A stretch of 32,064 bases of DNA from an uncultured Collinsella sp. Its GTDB lineage: Bacteria; Actinomycetota; Coriobacteriia; Coriobacteriales; Coriobacteriaceae. Positions 14,644 to 21,766 of the stretch are shown here, one piece after another. A model generated the notes under the pieces. It was not told the DNA's origin, ran no database searches, and saw only the letters and a program-made list of their open reading frames with translations. How positions within the stretch are numbered: position 1 is the first letter of the stretch; each line of letters begins with the position of its first letter. The position numbers were made by a program, and so were the translations under genes. The stretch covers positions 1-32,064 of the forward strand of contig CABUXM010000014.1 of NCBI GenBank assembly GCA_902495545.1, written 5' to 3'.

Positions 14644-14917
14644 TGACCGCTCCCGCCGCGCATGCCGCCTTTGCCGCCTGGACCGCGCCGTCCATCGTCG
14701 GGAGGACGAAGACAGTCAGGATCGCAGCGAACAGGACCGCGGCGGCGATGAAGCCGACCATGGCCCCCGCCCGGAACGCATCGGAGTCGAGCTGCTCGCG
14801 GACGGTCGGTCGGTATGGCTTGGGTGCTATGATGGTCTGAGCCTCATGTCTGGGGCTGTTTCGGCGAGTGCTCACAAGTTGGTAGCTGGGGGCGCTCGCT
14901 TCTTTGTATGTGTGCAT
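14636..14917 (-). CDS. Membrane-anchored small phage protein, 93 aa
   Basis: Starts MHTYKEASAPSYQLV, with a soluble basic N-terminal half and then a hydrophobic span AMVGFIAAAVLFAAILTVFV and an alanine-rich end. One transmembrane helix with a probably cytoplasmic N-terminus. A modest AAGGGA site lies before the ATG. Function unknown. Confidence 0.55.
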   Translation of the reverse strand: MHTYKEASAPSYQLVSTRRNSPRHEAQTIIAPKPYRPTVREQLDSDAFRAGAMVGFIAAAVLFAAILTVFVLPTMDGAVQAAKAACAAGAVNA

Positions 14918-14973
14918 CTTGTGTTCCCTTCTGATGTTTCCGCAGGTCAGGGCTAGGGTGATTTTTAGGGTCT

Positions 14974-15327
14974 TTATTTTTGGGACTTTTTCGCGCGGCT
15001 CTTGGCGCTGTAGCACCTCTGCCGCTCGCGGTCGTTCCGCTTGGACCTCGCAGCCTCCTCGCGCATCGCGCTGGCCTGCTCCCTGAGGTCTGCCACGTGG
15101 CCCTCCTTCGTGCACTCCGCGCACCAGCCGTTCGCCTTATTCAGCGGCTTGAATGTCATGCGCCCGCACTTGGGGCACATCCAGCGCTGCCGGAGCGATA
15201 TGCCGCACTTCCTCGCCTGGAGCTTCACGGCCTCGGTAGTCCTCCCGAGCGCCTTGGCTATCTCCTTGGCGCCGTCGCCGGCGTGCTCCCTCAGGTACCG
15301 GATCTCACGTGTCGACCATGGCCTCAC
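14974..15327 (-). CDS. DNA-binding protein with HTH and zinc ribbon, 117 aa (GTG start)
   Basis: The first 45 residues, WSTREIRYLREHAGDGAKEI then ALGRTTEAVKLQARKCGI, form a Myb/SANT- or sigma-like HTH. A zinc ribbon follows (CPKCG near 51, CAEC near 69) and then a basic helical tail. The GTG at 15327 is preferred because it overlaps the upstream stop (GTGA) and follows GGAGGGG. An in-frame ATG 60 bases earlier would overlap the neighbour heavily. Probably an early transcription regulator. Confidence 0.65.
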   Translation of the reverse strand: MRPWSTREIRYLREHAGDGAKEIAKALGRTTEAVKLQARKCGISLRQRWMCPKCGRMTFKPLNKANGWCAECTKEGHVADLREQASAMREEAARSKRNDRERQRCYSAKSRAKKSQK

Positions 15328-15449
15328 TGTCTCTTGCTCCCCTCCTTCCTCTCCCATTCCCGGTACGCCGCCCGAAGCGTCGAGCACATGGTGTCGAGCG
15401 CTATCTCGCGCGGGGTCTTGGGCTTCTCCTCGTGTTCTTTGGCGTCCAT
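15324..15449 (-). CDS. Very small early protein, 41 aa
   Basis: Encodes MDAKEHEEKPKTPREIALDT followed by a basic helix with AAYREWERKEG. It begins just after the Cro-like gene stop and overlaps the next gene by GTGA. Amphipathic and charged; function unknown. Confidence 0.5.
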   Translation of the reverse strand: MDAKEHEEKPKTPREIALDTMCSTLRAAYREWERKEGSKRQ

Positions 15450-15656
15450 TTAGGACACCGTCCGGTTGTCGGTAAGACCGAGTAGGTAGTCAGCCGAACA
15501 CTTAAACAGGCGAGTCATCGCCACCAGTTTCGAGCCGGGGATCTCTCCTCCATTCTCATAACTGGCGACAGTAGCTCGACTCTTGAGGCCGATCTTCTCT
15601 GCCAGGTCCTCTTGACTGAGACCAATGCGGACACGTTCGCTAGCAATGGGATTCAT
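15450..15656 (-). CDS. Cro-like helix-turn-helix regulator, 68 aa
   Basis: The ATG at 15656 (MNPIASERVRIGLSQ) follows GGAGG by 5 bases. The HTH is LSQEDLAEKIGLKSRATVAS then YENGGEIPGSK, a textbook XRE fold, and the end MTRLFKCSADYLLGL is the usual dimer helix. It is the first gene of the leftward early array and is divergent from the repressor-like gene, across the operators. By position it is the lytic-side regulator (Cro role). Confidence 0.85.
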   Translation of the reverse strand: MNPIASERVRIGLSQEDLAEKIGLKSRATVASYENGGEIPGSKLVAMTRLFKCSADYLLGLTDNRTVS

Positions 15657-15668
15657 TTGCACCTCCAT

Positions 15669-15748
15669 TTCACTATTTGTGAACTTCACAATACGTGAAT
15701 ATAGATTAGTGCCCAGCTGTTTGCAAGCATGATTTCACTATTTGTAAA
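15669..15748. promoter_or_regulatory. Three 15-bp operators of the lysogeny switch
   Basis: Palindromic sites with consensus TTCACnnnnnGTGAA: TTCACTATTTGTGAA at 15669-15683, TTCACAATACGTGAA at 15685-15699 and the imperfect TTCACTATTTGTAAA at 15734-15748. Site 2 overlaps the -10 of the leftward promoter and site 3 covers the -35 of the rightward one. The repeat and its placement are seen directly; binding by the two HTH proteins is inferred. Confidence 0.8.
15698..15726 (-). promoter_or_regulatory. Leftward early promoter
   Basis: On the minus strand, -35 TTGCAA (15726-15721), a 17-base spacer and -10 TATATT (15703-15698). It reads into the Cro-like gene with a leader of about 35 bases, and operator 2 lies over its -10. 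It would drive the whole leftward early array. Confidence 0.65.
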
Positions 15749-15762
15749 TCTTTTTGTACAAT
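15734..15762 (+). promoter_or_regulatory. Rightward repressor promoter
   Basis: -35 TTCACT (15734-15739), 17-base spacer and -10 TACAAT (15757-15762), upstream of the ribosome site AGGAGG at 15781. The -35 lies inside operator 3, so the promoter would be shut when that site is filled. Confidence 0.55.
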
Positions 15763-15791
15763 ATGCTCACGCTTAGAAACAGGAGGTAACC

Positions 15792-16007
15792 GTGGGCATG
15801 AAGTTTCGCCTCAAAGAAACGAGGCTCAAATACAAGAAGAAGCAGCCAGAGGTTGCCAGCGCACTCGGCATCGGCGTACCCATGTACTCGATGATTGAAA
15901 ACGGGCAGCGCGAGATAAATGGAACGAAGCTTGTGAAGCTCGCCAGATTCTATGGGTGCTCTGTCGATGAGTTGCTTGGGACTGGTTCGTGGGACGAGGG
16001 GGAATGA
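15792..16007 (+). CDS. Repressor-like helix-turn-helix protein, 71 aa (GTG start)
   Basis: The GTG at 15792 has AGGAGG 5 bases upstream; an ATG two codons on is the alternative. The HTH runs KKKQPEVASALGIGVPMYSM then IENGQREINGTK, and the end LARFYGCSVDELLG is the XRE dimer helix. By orientation it is the lysogenic repressor. It has no C-terminal LexA-like protease domain, so it is not a classical CI. It is followed within 3 bases by the 298-aa gene. Confidence 0.8.
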   Translation: MGMKFRLKETRLKYKKKQPEVASALGIGVPMYSMIENGQREINGTKLVKLARFYGCSVDELLGTGSWDEGE

Positions 16008-16010
16008 CCT

Positions 16011-16907
16011 ATGGGTCTGTTCGGTGACATTGCGAGAGCCGCCGCTAACGCCGCTCTCAGCACGGCGAAAGATATGATAGGGGACGCTGCTGCCGCTAAG
16101 ATTGGCCAGCAGGTTGGCGTTGGCAAGTCCATATCGTTTCGCGGTGAGTGTGAGCGACCCGTATACGTCTATTACGGCGAGCCGTTGAGGAAGATTCGTA
16201 AAGGTGATGTGTTCGATGCCGAGGTCGTGACGAAGCCAATGCGGCTGAGAAGCGAGCTCACGGGTGGCGTATGGGACACCACGGACGACGGCTTCGCGCT
16301 CGCATACAAAGGAAAGGTGTTTGGGGCAGCGTCGGCTCTCGGAAACACGTTCAAAGACATTACGGAGCTCGGATACAGGATCACTGTGTCGTGCAGAATG
16401 ACGGGATGGTACGCCAAGGGAATCCCGACCGTCGTCATGATGATCGACGAGCCCGAGGAGATATTCGCGTGGCTCGATGCCTGTAAGGGCCTTGGACGCG
16501 ACGTCAGCTTCGAGGAAAGGCATTCCCCCGAATGCGAGTCGGCCGCCTTATCGGAGCGCACCAGGCTTGAACTGTCGAAGGCGTGCGGGCGAGAACTGCC
16601 GGTGGGCGTGGACGGAGACTGCGTCTACATCGAGGATGACAAGTGGACCGGCATGAGAAAAAGCGGGGTATTTCCGGTCGAGGTCTCCACGGAGCTGATC
16701 CCGACTCCTCGCGGGTCAACGGCGAAACCGCATGTCGCCGTCTTTGTGGATGGGGCGATGGCGGCCGATGTCAGCGCGAGGTGCGTGCACTACAAGACCC
16801 TCGCCGAGCATGCCGGCGAACGCCCCTATTTCGCCTGCTGCCAAAAGCGAGAAGGTCACGACGGCTTTCCCATATGGAGGGTGACCGTTGTCTATCTCGG
16901 AAGATAA
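16011..16907 (+). CDS. Lysogeny-module protein, 298 aa, unknown
   Basis: The start ATG has a good ribosome site (GAGGGGGA, 7 bases). Residues 1-35 form an alanine-rich amphipathic helix (GLFGDIARAAANAALSTAKD). The rest looks like two beta-rich repeats: KGDVFDAEV...DGFALAYKGKVFG near 65-110, and FPVEVS...HVAVFVDGAMAADV near 225-260, faintly like HIRAN-type barrels. No catalytic motif is seen. It is co-transcribed with the repressor-like gene, so it may act in immunity, induction or superinfection exclusion. Confidence 0.65.
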   Translation: MGLFGDIARAAANAALSTAKDMIGDAAAAKIGQQVGVGKSISFRGECERPVYVYYGEPLRKIRKGDVFDAEVVTKPMRLRSELTGGVWDTTDDGFALAYKGKVFGAASALGNTFKDITELGYRITVSCRMTGWYAKGIPTVVMMIDEPEEIFAWLDACKGLGRDVSFEERHSPECESAALSERTRLELSKACGRELPVGVDGDCVYIEDDKWTGMRKSGVFPVEVSTELIPTPRGSTAKPHVAVFVDGAMAADVSARCVHYKTLAEHAGERPYFACCQKREGHDGFPIWRVTVVYLGR

Positions 16908-16911
16908 AAGA

Positions 16912-16951
16912 GCCCCGTCGGCAGCGCCGGTACCGCTATAGCCGACAGGGC
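16912..16951. repeat. Inverted repeat upstream of the integrase gene
   Basis: GCCCCGTCGGC (16912-16922) pairs with GCCGACAGGGC (16941-16951) with one mismatch. The 18-base loop contains a smaller dyad (AGCG/CGCT). No T-run follows, so it is a poor intrinsic terminator. It sits between the lysogeny genes and int, and may regulate int or be a binding site. Confidence 0.5.
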
Positions 16952-17006
16952 ATCCAACCAGTGCACCCATGCAAACTCAACTTGAAGGAAGGGTGACATC
17001 CACATT

Positions 17007-18467
17007 ATGCCAAAGAAGGCAGTGATATACGCGAGGTTCTCGTGCAACAGGCAGCGCGAGGCCTCAATCGAGGACCAGCTGCGCGTCTGCCGCGAGTGGT
17101 GCGCGCGCGAGGGCTACGAGGTCGCGGCGGAGTACTGCGACCGCGCCGTGTCGGGGCGCACCGACGACCGCCCCGAGTTCCAGCGGATGATAGCCAACGC
17201 CGGCGAGAGCGAGATCGTCCTCGTCTACATGATGGACCGCTTCAGCCGCGGCGAGTACGACGCGCCGATATACAAGCGCGAGCTCGCCATGCGCGGCGTC
17301 AAGCTGGTCTCGGCGCTCGAGCAGATACCCGACAGCCCGGAGGGCATCATCTACGAGAAGCTGCTCGAGGGGCTCGCCGCCTGCGAATCGAGGAAGACGG
17401 CGATACGCACCAAGCGCGGCATGGAGGGCAACGCCCTCAAGTGCAAGACCAACGGCGTGCGCATCTTCGGATACCGCAGGAACGGGGACGACGAGTACGA
17501 GGTCGACGAGGCGCAGGCGGCGTGGGTGCGCGAGGCCTTCGCGCTGAGGCTTGAGCGCATGTCCATGAACGCGATAGCGCGCGAGTTCGCTCGGCGCGGC
17601 CTCAGGACGCGCAAGGGCAACCCGTGCGGGCAGGCGATGGTGCAGCAGATGCTGCGCGACCGCAGGTACACGGGCAGGTACGAGTGGGGAGGCATCGTCC
17701 GCGAGGGCGGTATGCCGGCGATAGTGGACGAGGTGACGTTCATGGAGGTCCAGGGGATCAAGTGCCGCAAGCAGCGCTCGAGCGAGAACTGGGGCGACTT
17801 CGCCCTCGCGGGGACGACGCTGTGCGCGGAATGCGGCAGGAACCTGCAAGGCGTGAGCGGCAGGGGCCGCAACAACGTGAAGTACGAGTACTACAGCTGC
17901 CCGGGGTCGTGCGTCCGCAACATCAGGCGCGAGGAGCTCGAGGGCTCCATAGCCTCGGCGCTGCGCGGGCTGCTCGGCGACCGCGGCGAGGCGCTGCAGA
18001 TAGCCAACATGGTAGCGGAGCGCGCGGACACGGCCGAGGTGCGGGCGCGCCGCAGGCAGGCCGAGGACTCGCTCAGGGCCGCGGAGAGGGGCCTGAGGAA
18101 CATCCTCAACGCCATCGAGCAGGGCGTGATAGCGCCGGGCGTGAACGGGCGCATAGCCGAGCTGGAGGAGCAGCAGGCGCGAGCGAGGTACGACCTCGAG
18201 GCCATCACGGACGAGCGGATAGACCCGGAGCGCTTCGCCGACTTCCTGCAGTGCGGGACGGCGCTCGACGACGCGACGCTGCTGAAGGCGTTCGTGTGGC
18301 AGGCGGTCGTCTCGGAGGACGAGATACTGGTCACGCTGAACTACGACAAAAAGGGCGAACCCGCCAGATTGGACATCCAGCGGGTTCGAGCAAAATTGGA
18401 ATGGTGCCCCATGTTGGATTCGAACCAACGGCCTTCTGCTCCGGAGGCAGACGCTCTAATCCCCTGA
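17007..18467 (+). CDS. Large serine recombinase (prophage integrase), 486 aa
   Basis: The catalytic domain starts AVIYARFSCNRQREASIEDQ, with the nucleophile Ser12 in YARFS, and has VLVYMMDRFSRG (71-82) with the active-site arginines. The recombinase domain includes GVRIFGYRR and RTRKGNPCGQAMVQQMLRDR. A zinc ribbon (LCAECG...YYSCPGSC) and a coiled coil follow, the order of large serine integrases. The last 22 codons (from 18402) lie antisense within tRNA-Arg(CCG) and the TGA is inside it, so the C-terminal tail is tRNA-derived. Ribosome site GGAAGGG is about 13 bases upstream, rather distant. Confidence 0.93.
   Translation: MPKKAVIYARFSCNRQREASIEDQLRVCREWCAREGYEVAAEYCDRAVSGRTDDRPEFQRMIANAGESEIVLVYMMDRFSRGEYDAPIYKRELAMRGVKLVSALEQIPDSPEGIIYEKLLEGLAACESRKTAIRTKRGMEGNALKCKTNGVRIFGYRRNGDDEYEVDEAQAAWVREAFALRLERMSMNAIAREFARRGLRTRKGNPCGQAMVQQMLRDRRYTGRYEWGGIVREGGMPAIVDEVTFMEVQGIKCRKQRSSENWGDFALAGTTLCAECGRNLQGVSGRGRNNVKYEYYSCPGSCVRNIRREELEGSIASALRGLLGDRGEALQIANMVAERADTAEVRARRRQAEDSLRAAERGLRNILNAIEQGVIAPGVNGRIAELEEQQARARYDLEAITDERIDPERFADFLQCGTALDDATLLKAFVWQAVVSEDEILVTLNYDKKGEPARLDIQRVRAKLEWCPMLDSNQRPSAPEADALIP
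18348..18388 (-). terminator. Intrinsic terminator downstream of tRNA-Arg(CCG), inside int
   Basis: On the minus strand, CGAACCCGC (18388-18380) pairs perfectly with GCGGGTTCG (18364-18356), followed by CCC and five Ts (18352-18348). It begins 14 bases after the tRNA CCA end. It would end the tRNA transcript within the integrase coding region. Confidence 0.6.
18402..18467. other. Probable attachment junction (prophage end in tRNA-Arg)
   Basis: The integrase gene runs from phage DNA straight into the tRNA gene and stops there, while everything to the right is chromosomal. The crossover should lie in or next to this overlap. The matching far junction is off the left edge, so the exact core cannot be defined here. 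Confidence 0.6.
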
Positions 18468-18478
18468 GCTAATAGGGC
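18402..18478 (-). tRNA. tRNA-Arg (anticodon CCG)
   Basis: A complete cloverleaf with encoded CCA: acceptor GCCCTAT/ATGGGGC, D-stem GCTC/GAGC, anticodon stem TCTGC/GCAGA around loop CTCCGGA (anticodon CCG, reading CGG) and T-stem GTTGG/CCAAC with loop TTCGAAT. Only one wobble pair in the acceptor. The 3' half is antisense to the integrase C-terminus; the 5' end faces the chromosome. Confidence 0.95.
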
Positions 18479-18489
18479 CAACGGTTGGC

Positions 18490-18519
18490 ATTATACCCAA
18501 GTGCACCACGGGCTATCAA
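18490..18519 (-). promoter_or_regulatory. Promoter of tRNA-Arg(CCG)
   Basis: Minus strand -35 TTGATA (18519-18514), 18-base spacer and perfect -10 TATAAT (18495-18490). Transcription would begin a few bases before the mature tRNA 5' end at 18478. Confidence 0.8.
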
Positions 18520-18609
18520 AATAAAAGAAAAAGCTTTGCAATTACGTGGGAGACGCGGCGCAACGGCCCACTTTAGAAGGCAAAAGCGAGTCAGATAGTA
18601 TAAACTCTC

Positions 18610-18672
18610 ATGCACCATATATACACGGCTCGCATTGCGGGCCGTTTTTGCAAAAGTTATCCATCGAGGTGA
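18610..18672 (+). CDS. Possible leader peptide before aroF, 20 aa
   Basis: Encodes MHHIYTARIAGRFCKSYPSR. It contains two Tyr and a Phe, ends 10 bases before the aroF ATG, and spans a hairpin-plus-T-run. This resembles the leader of an attenuated amino-acid operon, but there is no ribosome site and the aromatic codons are few. A weak candidate. Confidence 0.25.
   Translation: MHHIYTARIAGRFCKSYPSR
18625..18649 (+). terminator. Hairpin terminator or attenuator in the aroF leader
   Basis: ACGGCTCGC (18625-18633), loop ATT, GCGGGCCGT (18637-18645, one G-T pair), then a run of five Ts ending at 18649. It lies 34 bases before the aroF start. Either an attenuator of the aro operon or a stop for transcription arriving from the left. 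A possible -10 (TATAAA) is at 18599-18604 but with no convincing -35. Confidence 0.55.
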
Positions 18673-18682
18673 GAGGCACACC

Positions 18683-19705
18683 ATGATTGCAATTTTAAAG
18701 CAGAGCGCCAGCGACGAGGCCGTAAGCCATATCGTCAGGTGGATTGAGAAAAAGGGTCTGAAGACCGACGTCTCGCGCGGCGAGAACGAGACGATCATCG
18801 GCCTGGTGGGCGATACGACCAAGATCGACCCGTTCCTGCTCGAGTCCATGGATGTCGTCGAGCGCGTGCAGCGCGTCTCGGAGCCGTTCAAGCGCGCCAA
18901 CCGCAAGTTCCACCCCGAGGACTCCGTCATCGACTGCGGCCACGGCGTCAAGATCGGCGGCGACCAGTTCCAGGTCATCGCCGGTCCCTGCTCCGTCGAG
19001 GGCGAGAACCTCATCCGCATCGCACGTCGCGTAAAGGCCGCCGGCGCCACGATGCTGCGCGGCGGTGCCTACAAGCCCCGCACCTCCCCCTACGCCTACC
19101 AGGGCATGGGCCCTGCCGGCCTCGACCTGCTGTGCGAGGCGTCTGCCGAGCTCGACATGCCGATCGTCACCGAGATCATGGACCCACGCGACGTGCAGGT
19201 CTTCCTGGACAAGAAGATCGACGTCATGCAGATCGGCGCCCGCAACGCCCAGAACTTCCCTCTGCTCAAAGAGGTCGGCAAGACCAAGACTCCGGTCTTG
19301 CTTAAGCGCGGCATGTCCGGCACGATCGATGAGCTGCTCATGGCCGCCGAGTACATCATGAGCGAGGGCAACGACAACGTCATCCTGTGCGAGCGCGGCA
19401 TCCGCACCTTCGAGACCCGCACCCGCAATACCTTCGACCTCAACGCCGTGCCGGTGCTGCACCACCTGTCGCACCTGCCCGTCGTCGCCGACCCCAGCCA
19501 CGCCACCGGCTACACCCGCTACGTCGAGCCCATGGCGCTCGCCGCGACCGCCTGCGGTGCCAACGGCCTGGAGATCGAGGTCCACGACGAGCCGAGCCGC
19601 GCCTGGTCCGACGGCGCCCAGGCCCTCACCCCCGATCAGTTCGACGACACCATGCGCCGCATCCGAGCCATCCGCGAGGTTGTCTGCCAAGAGACCATGG
19701 AGTAG
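18683..19705 (+). CDS. aroF: DAHP synthase, type I-beta with regulatory N-terminal domain
   Basis: 340 aa. Makes 3-deoxy-D-arabino-heptulosonate 7-phosphate from PEP and erythrose 4-phosphate, the first shikimate step. Residues 1-70 (MIAILKQSASDEAVSHIVRW onward) are the ferredoxin-like domain which, in Thermotoga-type enzymes, binds Tyr/Phe for feedback control. The barrel has AGPCSVEGE (100-108, metal-binding Cys103), LRGGAYKPRTSPYAYQG and DPSHATG. AGAGG lies 6 bases before the ATG; an in-frame ATG at 18635 lies in the leader hairpin and is less likely. First gene of the operon. Confidence 0.96.
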   Translation: MIAILKQSASDEAVSHIVRWIEKKGLKTDVSRGENETIIGLVGDTTKIDPFLLESMDVVERVQRVSEPFKRANRKFHPEDSVIDCGHGVKIGGDQFQVIAGPCSVEGENLIRIARRVKAAGATMLRGGAYKPRTSPYAYQGMGPAGLDLLCEASAELDMPIVTEIMDPRDVQVFLDKKIDVMQIGARNAQNFPLLKEVGKTKTPVLLKRGMSGTIDELLMAAEYIMSEGNDNVILCERGIRTFETRTRNTFDLNAVPVLHHLSHLPVVADPSHATGYTRYVEPMALAATACGANGLEIEVHDEPSRAWSDGAQALTPDQFDDTMRRIRAIREVVCQETME

Positions 19706-19708
19706 CCC

Positions 19709-20623
19709 ATGGGTACGGTGAGAAACGCGCGCGTTAACCAGGGCGGCCCCAAGTGCGCCGGCATCGTCGGCCTTGGCCTCATCGGCGGTAGCTTTGCCCG
19801 CGGATATGCACAGGCGGGCGTCCGCGTGCTGGCCTGGGACCCCGATGACGATGTCATGACGGCCGCCAGCATGGGCACTGTCGCCGGAGAGCTCAACGAC
19901 AAGACACTCGGCGAATGCGACATCATCGTCCTGGCCTGCTACCCCGAGGCCTGCATCGAGTGGCTCGAGACGCACGCCAAGGCGCTCGCCGACGCCACCG
20001 ACACCGACGCCATCATGGGCCCAGTGGTAATCGACACGGTGGGCGTCAAGGGCATCGTGTGCGAACGCGCCTTTGAGCTTGCCCGCGAGCACGGCTTTTA
20101 CTTTGTGGGCGCGCACCCCATGGCGGGCACGCAGTACTCGGGCTATGCGCACTCCCGCGCCGGCCTGTTCCAGGGCGCTCCGCTCGTGCTCGTGCCGCCC
20201 GCGGTGGACGACGCGCTCAAGCTGGAACTTTTGGGCCAGGTGCGCGAGATGGTGCGCCCCTTGGACTTTGGCAAGTTCAGCGTGACCAGCGCCGCCGAGC
20301 ACGACCGCGTCATCGCCTTCACGAGCCAGCTTGCGCACGTGGTGTCCAACGCCTACGTCAAGAGCCCGACCGCCCAGGTCCACCACGGCTTTTCAGCCGG
20401 TAGCTACCGCGATCTCACCCGCGTGGCGCACCTCAACCCGCAAATGTGGTCCGAGCTCATGATCGACGACGCCGACGCGCTTGCCTTCGAGATCGACCAC
20501 CTGATCGAGTCGCTCGGCGCCTACAGCCGTGCGCTCAAGGACCGCGACCAGCGCTATCTGGAGAATCTCCTTGCCGAGGGCGACCGCATCAAGCGCGCAC
20601 TCGATGACGAGGCCTCCCACTAG
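19709..20623 (+). CDS. tyrA: Prephenate dehydrogenase
   Basis: 304 aa, in the tyrosine branch. The nucleotide-binding motif GLGLIGGSFA is at 21-30; AHPMAGTQYSGY (from about 135) and FTSQLAHVVSNAYV are substrate-site signatures of TyrA. No ACT domain is present. It is unclear whether prephenate or arogenate is preferred. Starts 3 bases after aroF with GGAG upstream, so it is clearly operonic. Confidence 0.93.
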   Translation: MGTVRNARVNQGGPKCAGIVGLGLIGGSFARGYAQAGVRVLAWDPDDDVMTAASMGTVAGELNDKTLGECDIIVLACYPEACIEWLETHAKALADATDTDAIMGPVVIDTVGVKGIVCERAFELAREHGFYFVGAHPMAGTQYSGYAHSRAGLFQGAPLVLVPPAVDDALKLELLGQVREMVRPLDFGKFSVTSAAEHDRVIAFTSQLAHVVSNAYVKSPTAQVHHGFSAGSYRDLTRVAHLNPQMWSELMIDDADALAFEIDHLIESLGAYSRALKDRDQRYLENLLAEGDRIKRALDDEASH

Positions 20624-20659
20624 ACCACCCATCACGCCAGGTCGAAAGGACCGAAGCTT

Positions 20660-21766
20660 ATGGCGATTACCATCGATATCGACACTGCACGCCCCTACCA
20701 GGTGCATGTTGGCACGTTTTTGCTGGAGCAGGCGGGACCGCTCGTGCGCGCCACTGCCGGCGGCACCAAGGCCGTCATCGTGACGGACACCAACGTGGGC
20801 CCGCTCTACCAAATGCCTGTCAAACAGAGCCTGGAAGCGTCAGGCTACGAGGTAAGCATCTACACCTTCGAGGCCGGCGAAGCACACAAGCGCGCCGAGA
20901 CCTACATCAACATCTTGGAGTTTGTGGCCGAGCACGAGCTTTCGCGCTCCGACGTGATCGTGGCGCTCGGCGGCGGCGTCGTGGGCGACGTGGCCGGCTT
21001 TGTGGCCGCCACCTACATGCGTGGCTGCAAGTTTGTGCAGATCCCCACGAGCCTGCTCGCCATGGTGGACTCGTCGGTGGGCGGCAAGACGGCCATCGAC
21101 CTGGCCGCCGGCAAAAATCTCGCCGGTGCCTTTTGGCAGCCGAGCGTGGTTATCGCCGACGTGGGATGCCTTGCCACCCTAACGCCTGAGCAGTTCGCCG
21201 ACGGCTGCGGCGAGGTCGTCAAGCACGCCGTGATCGCCGACCCCGAGCTCTTCGCCGAGTTGGAGAAAACCCCGCTCACGCTGGAGCTGCTCAACCGCGA
21301 TGTGGCCCGCGTAGCACTCATCATCGCCCGCAATATCGACATCAAACGCGCCGTGGTCGTCGCCGACGAGCGCGAAACCAACCAGCGAAAGCTCCTCAAC
21401 TTTGGACACAGCGCCGGACATGCCGTCGAGGCCTGCGAGAACTTTGAGCTGGGGCACGGCAACTGCGTTTCGATCGGCATGGGCATCATCACGCGCGCCG
21501 CGGCCTTGCACGGCATTTGCGACGCCGAACTTCCCGCTCGCATCGAGGAGCTCTGCGCGCGCCACGGCCTCAAGACCCGCTGCAGGCTTTCGGCCGACGC
21601 CGTCTTTGCCGAGGCACTCCACGACAAGAAGCGCGCGGGCGACACCATTGACCTGGTGATTCCGCACGGCATCGGTCGCTGCAGCATCAACCGCACACCG
21701 CTTTCCACCTTCCACGATTTAATTGCCGAGGGCCTCGGCCAGAAGGGAGACGCACCCGCATGCTAG
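20660..21766 (+). CDS. aroB: 3-Dehydroquinate synthase
   Basis: 368 aa, second shikimate step, cyclising DAHP with NAD and a divalent metal. Signatures are VALGGGVVGDVAGFVAATY (101-119), VDSSVGGKTAID (136-147), GCGEVVKHAVI with the metal-binding Glu, and FGHSAGHAVE. Length is normal. Ribosome site AAAGGA precedes the ATG. Its 3' end overlaps aroA by 7 bases. Confidence 0.97.
   Translation: MAITIDIDTARPYQVHVGTFLLEQAGPLVRATAGGTKAVIVTDTNVGPLYQMPVKQSLEASGYEVSIYTFEAGEAHKRAETYINILEFVAEHELSRSDVIVALGGGVVGDVAGFVAATYMRGCKFVQIPTSLLAMVDSSVGGKTAIDLAAGKNLAGAFWQPSVVIADVGCLATLTPEQFADGCGEVVKHAVIADPELFAELEKTPLTLELLNRDVARVALIIARNIDIKRAVVVADERETNQRKLLNFGHSAGHAVEACENFELGHGNCVSIGMGIITRAAALHGICDAELPARIEELCARHGLKTRCRLSADAVFAEALHDKKRAGDTIDLVIPHGIGRCSINRTPLSTFHDLIAEGLGQKGDAPAC

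Noticed and set aside
17007..18467. Integrase tail as proof of a mis-annotated start or spurious fusion
   Set aside because: The frame is continuous with clear integrase domains up to the tRNA; the odd tail is explained by integration in the tRNA gene rather than by an error.
18480..18682. T-box riboswitch controlling the aro operon
   Set aside because: No T-box sequence or specifier stem could be seen and the leader is too short.
18695..20386. 563-codon minus-strand open frame opposite aroF and tyrA
   Set aside because: Val/Gly/Ala/His-rich shadow of two certain enzymes.
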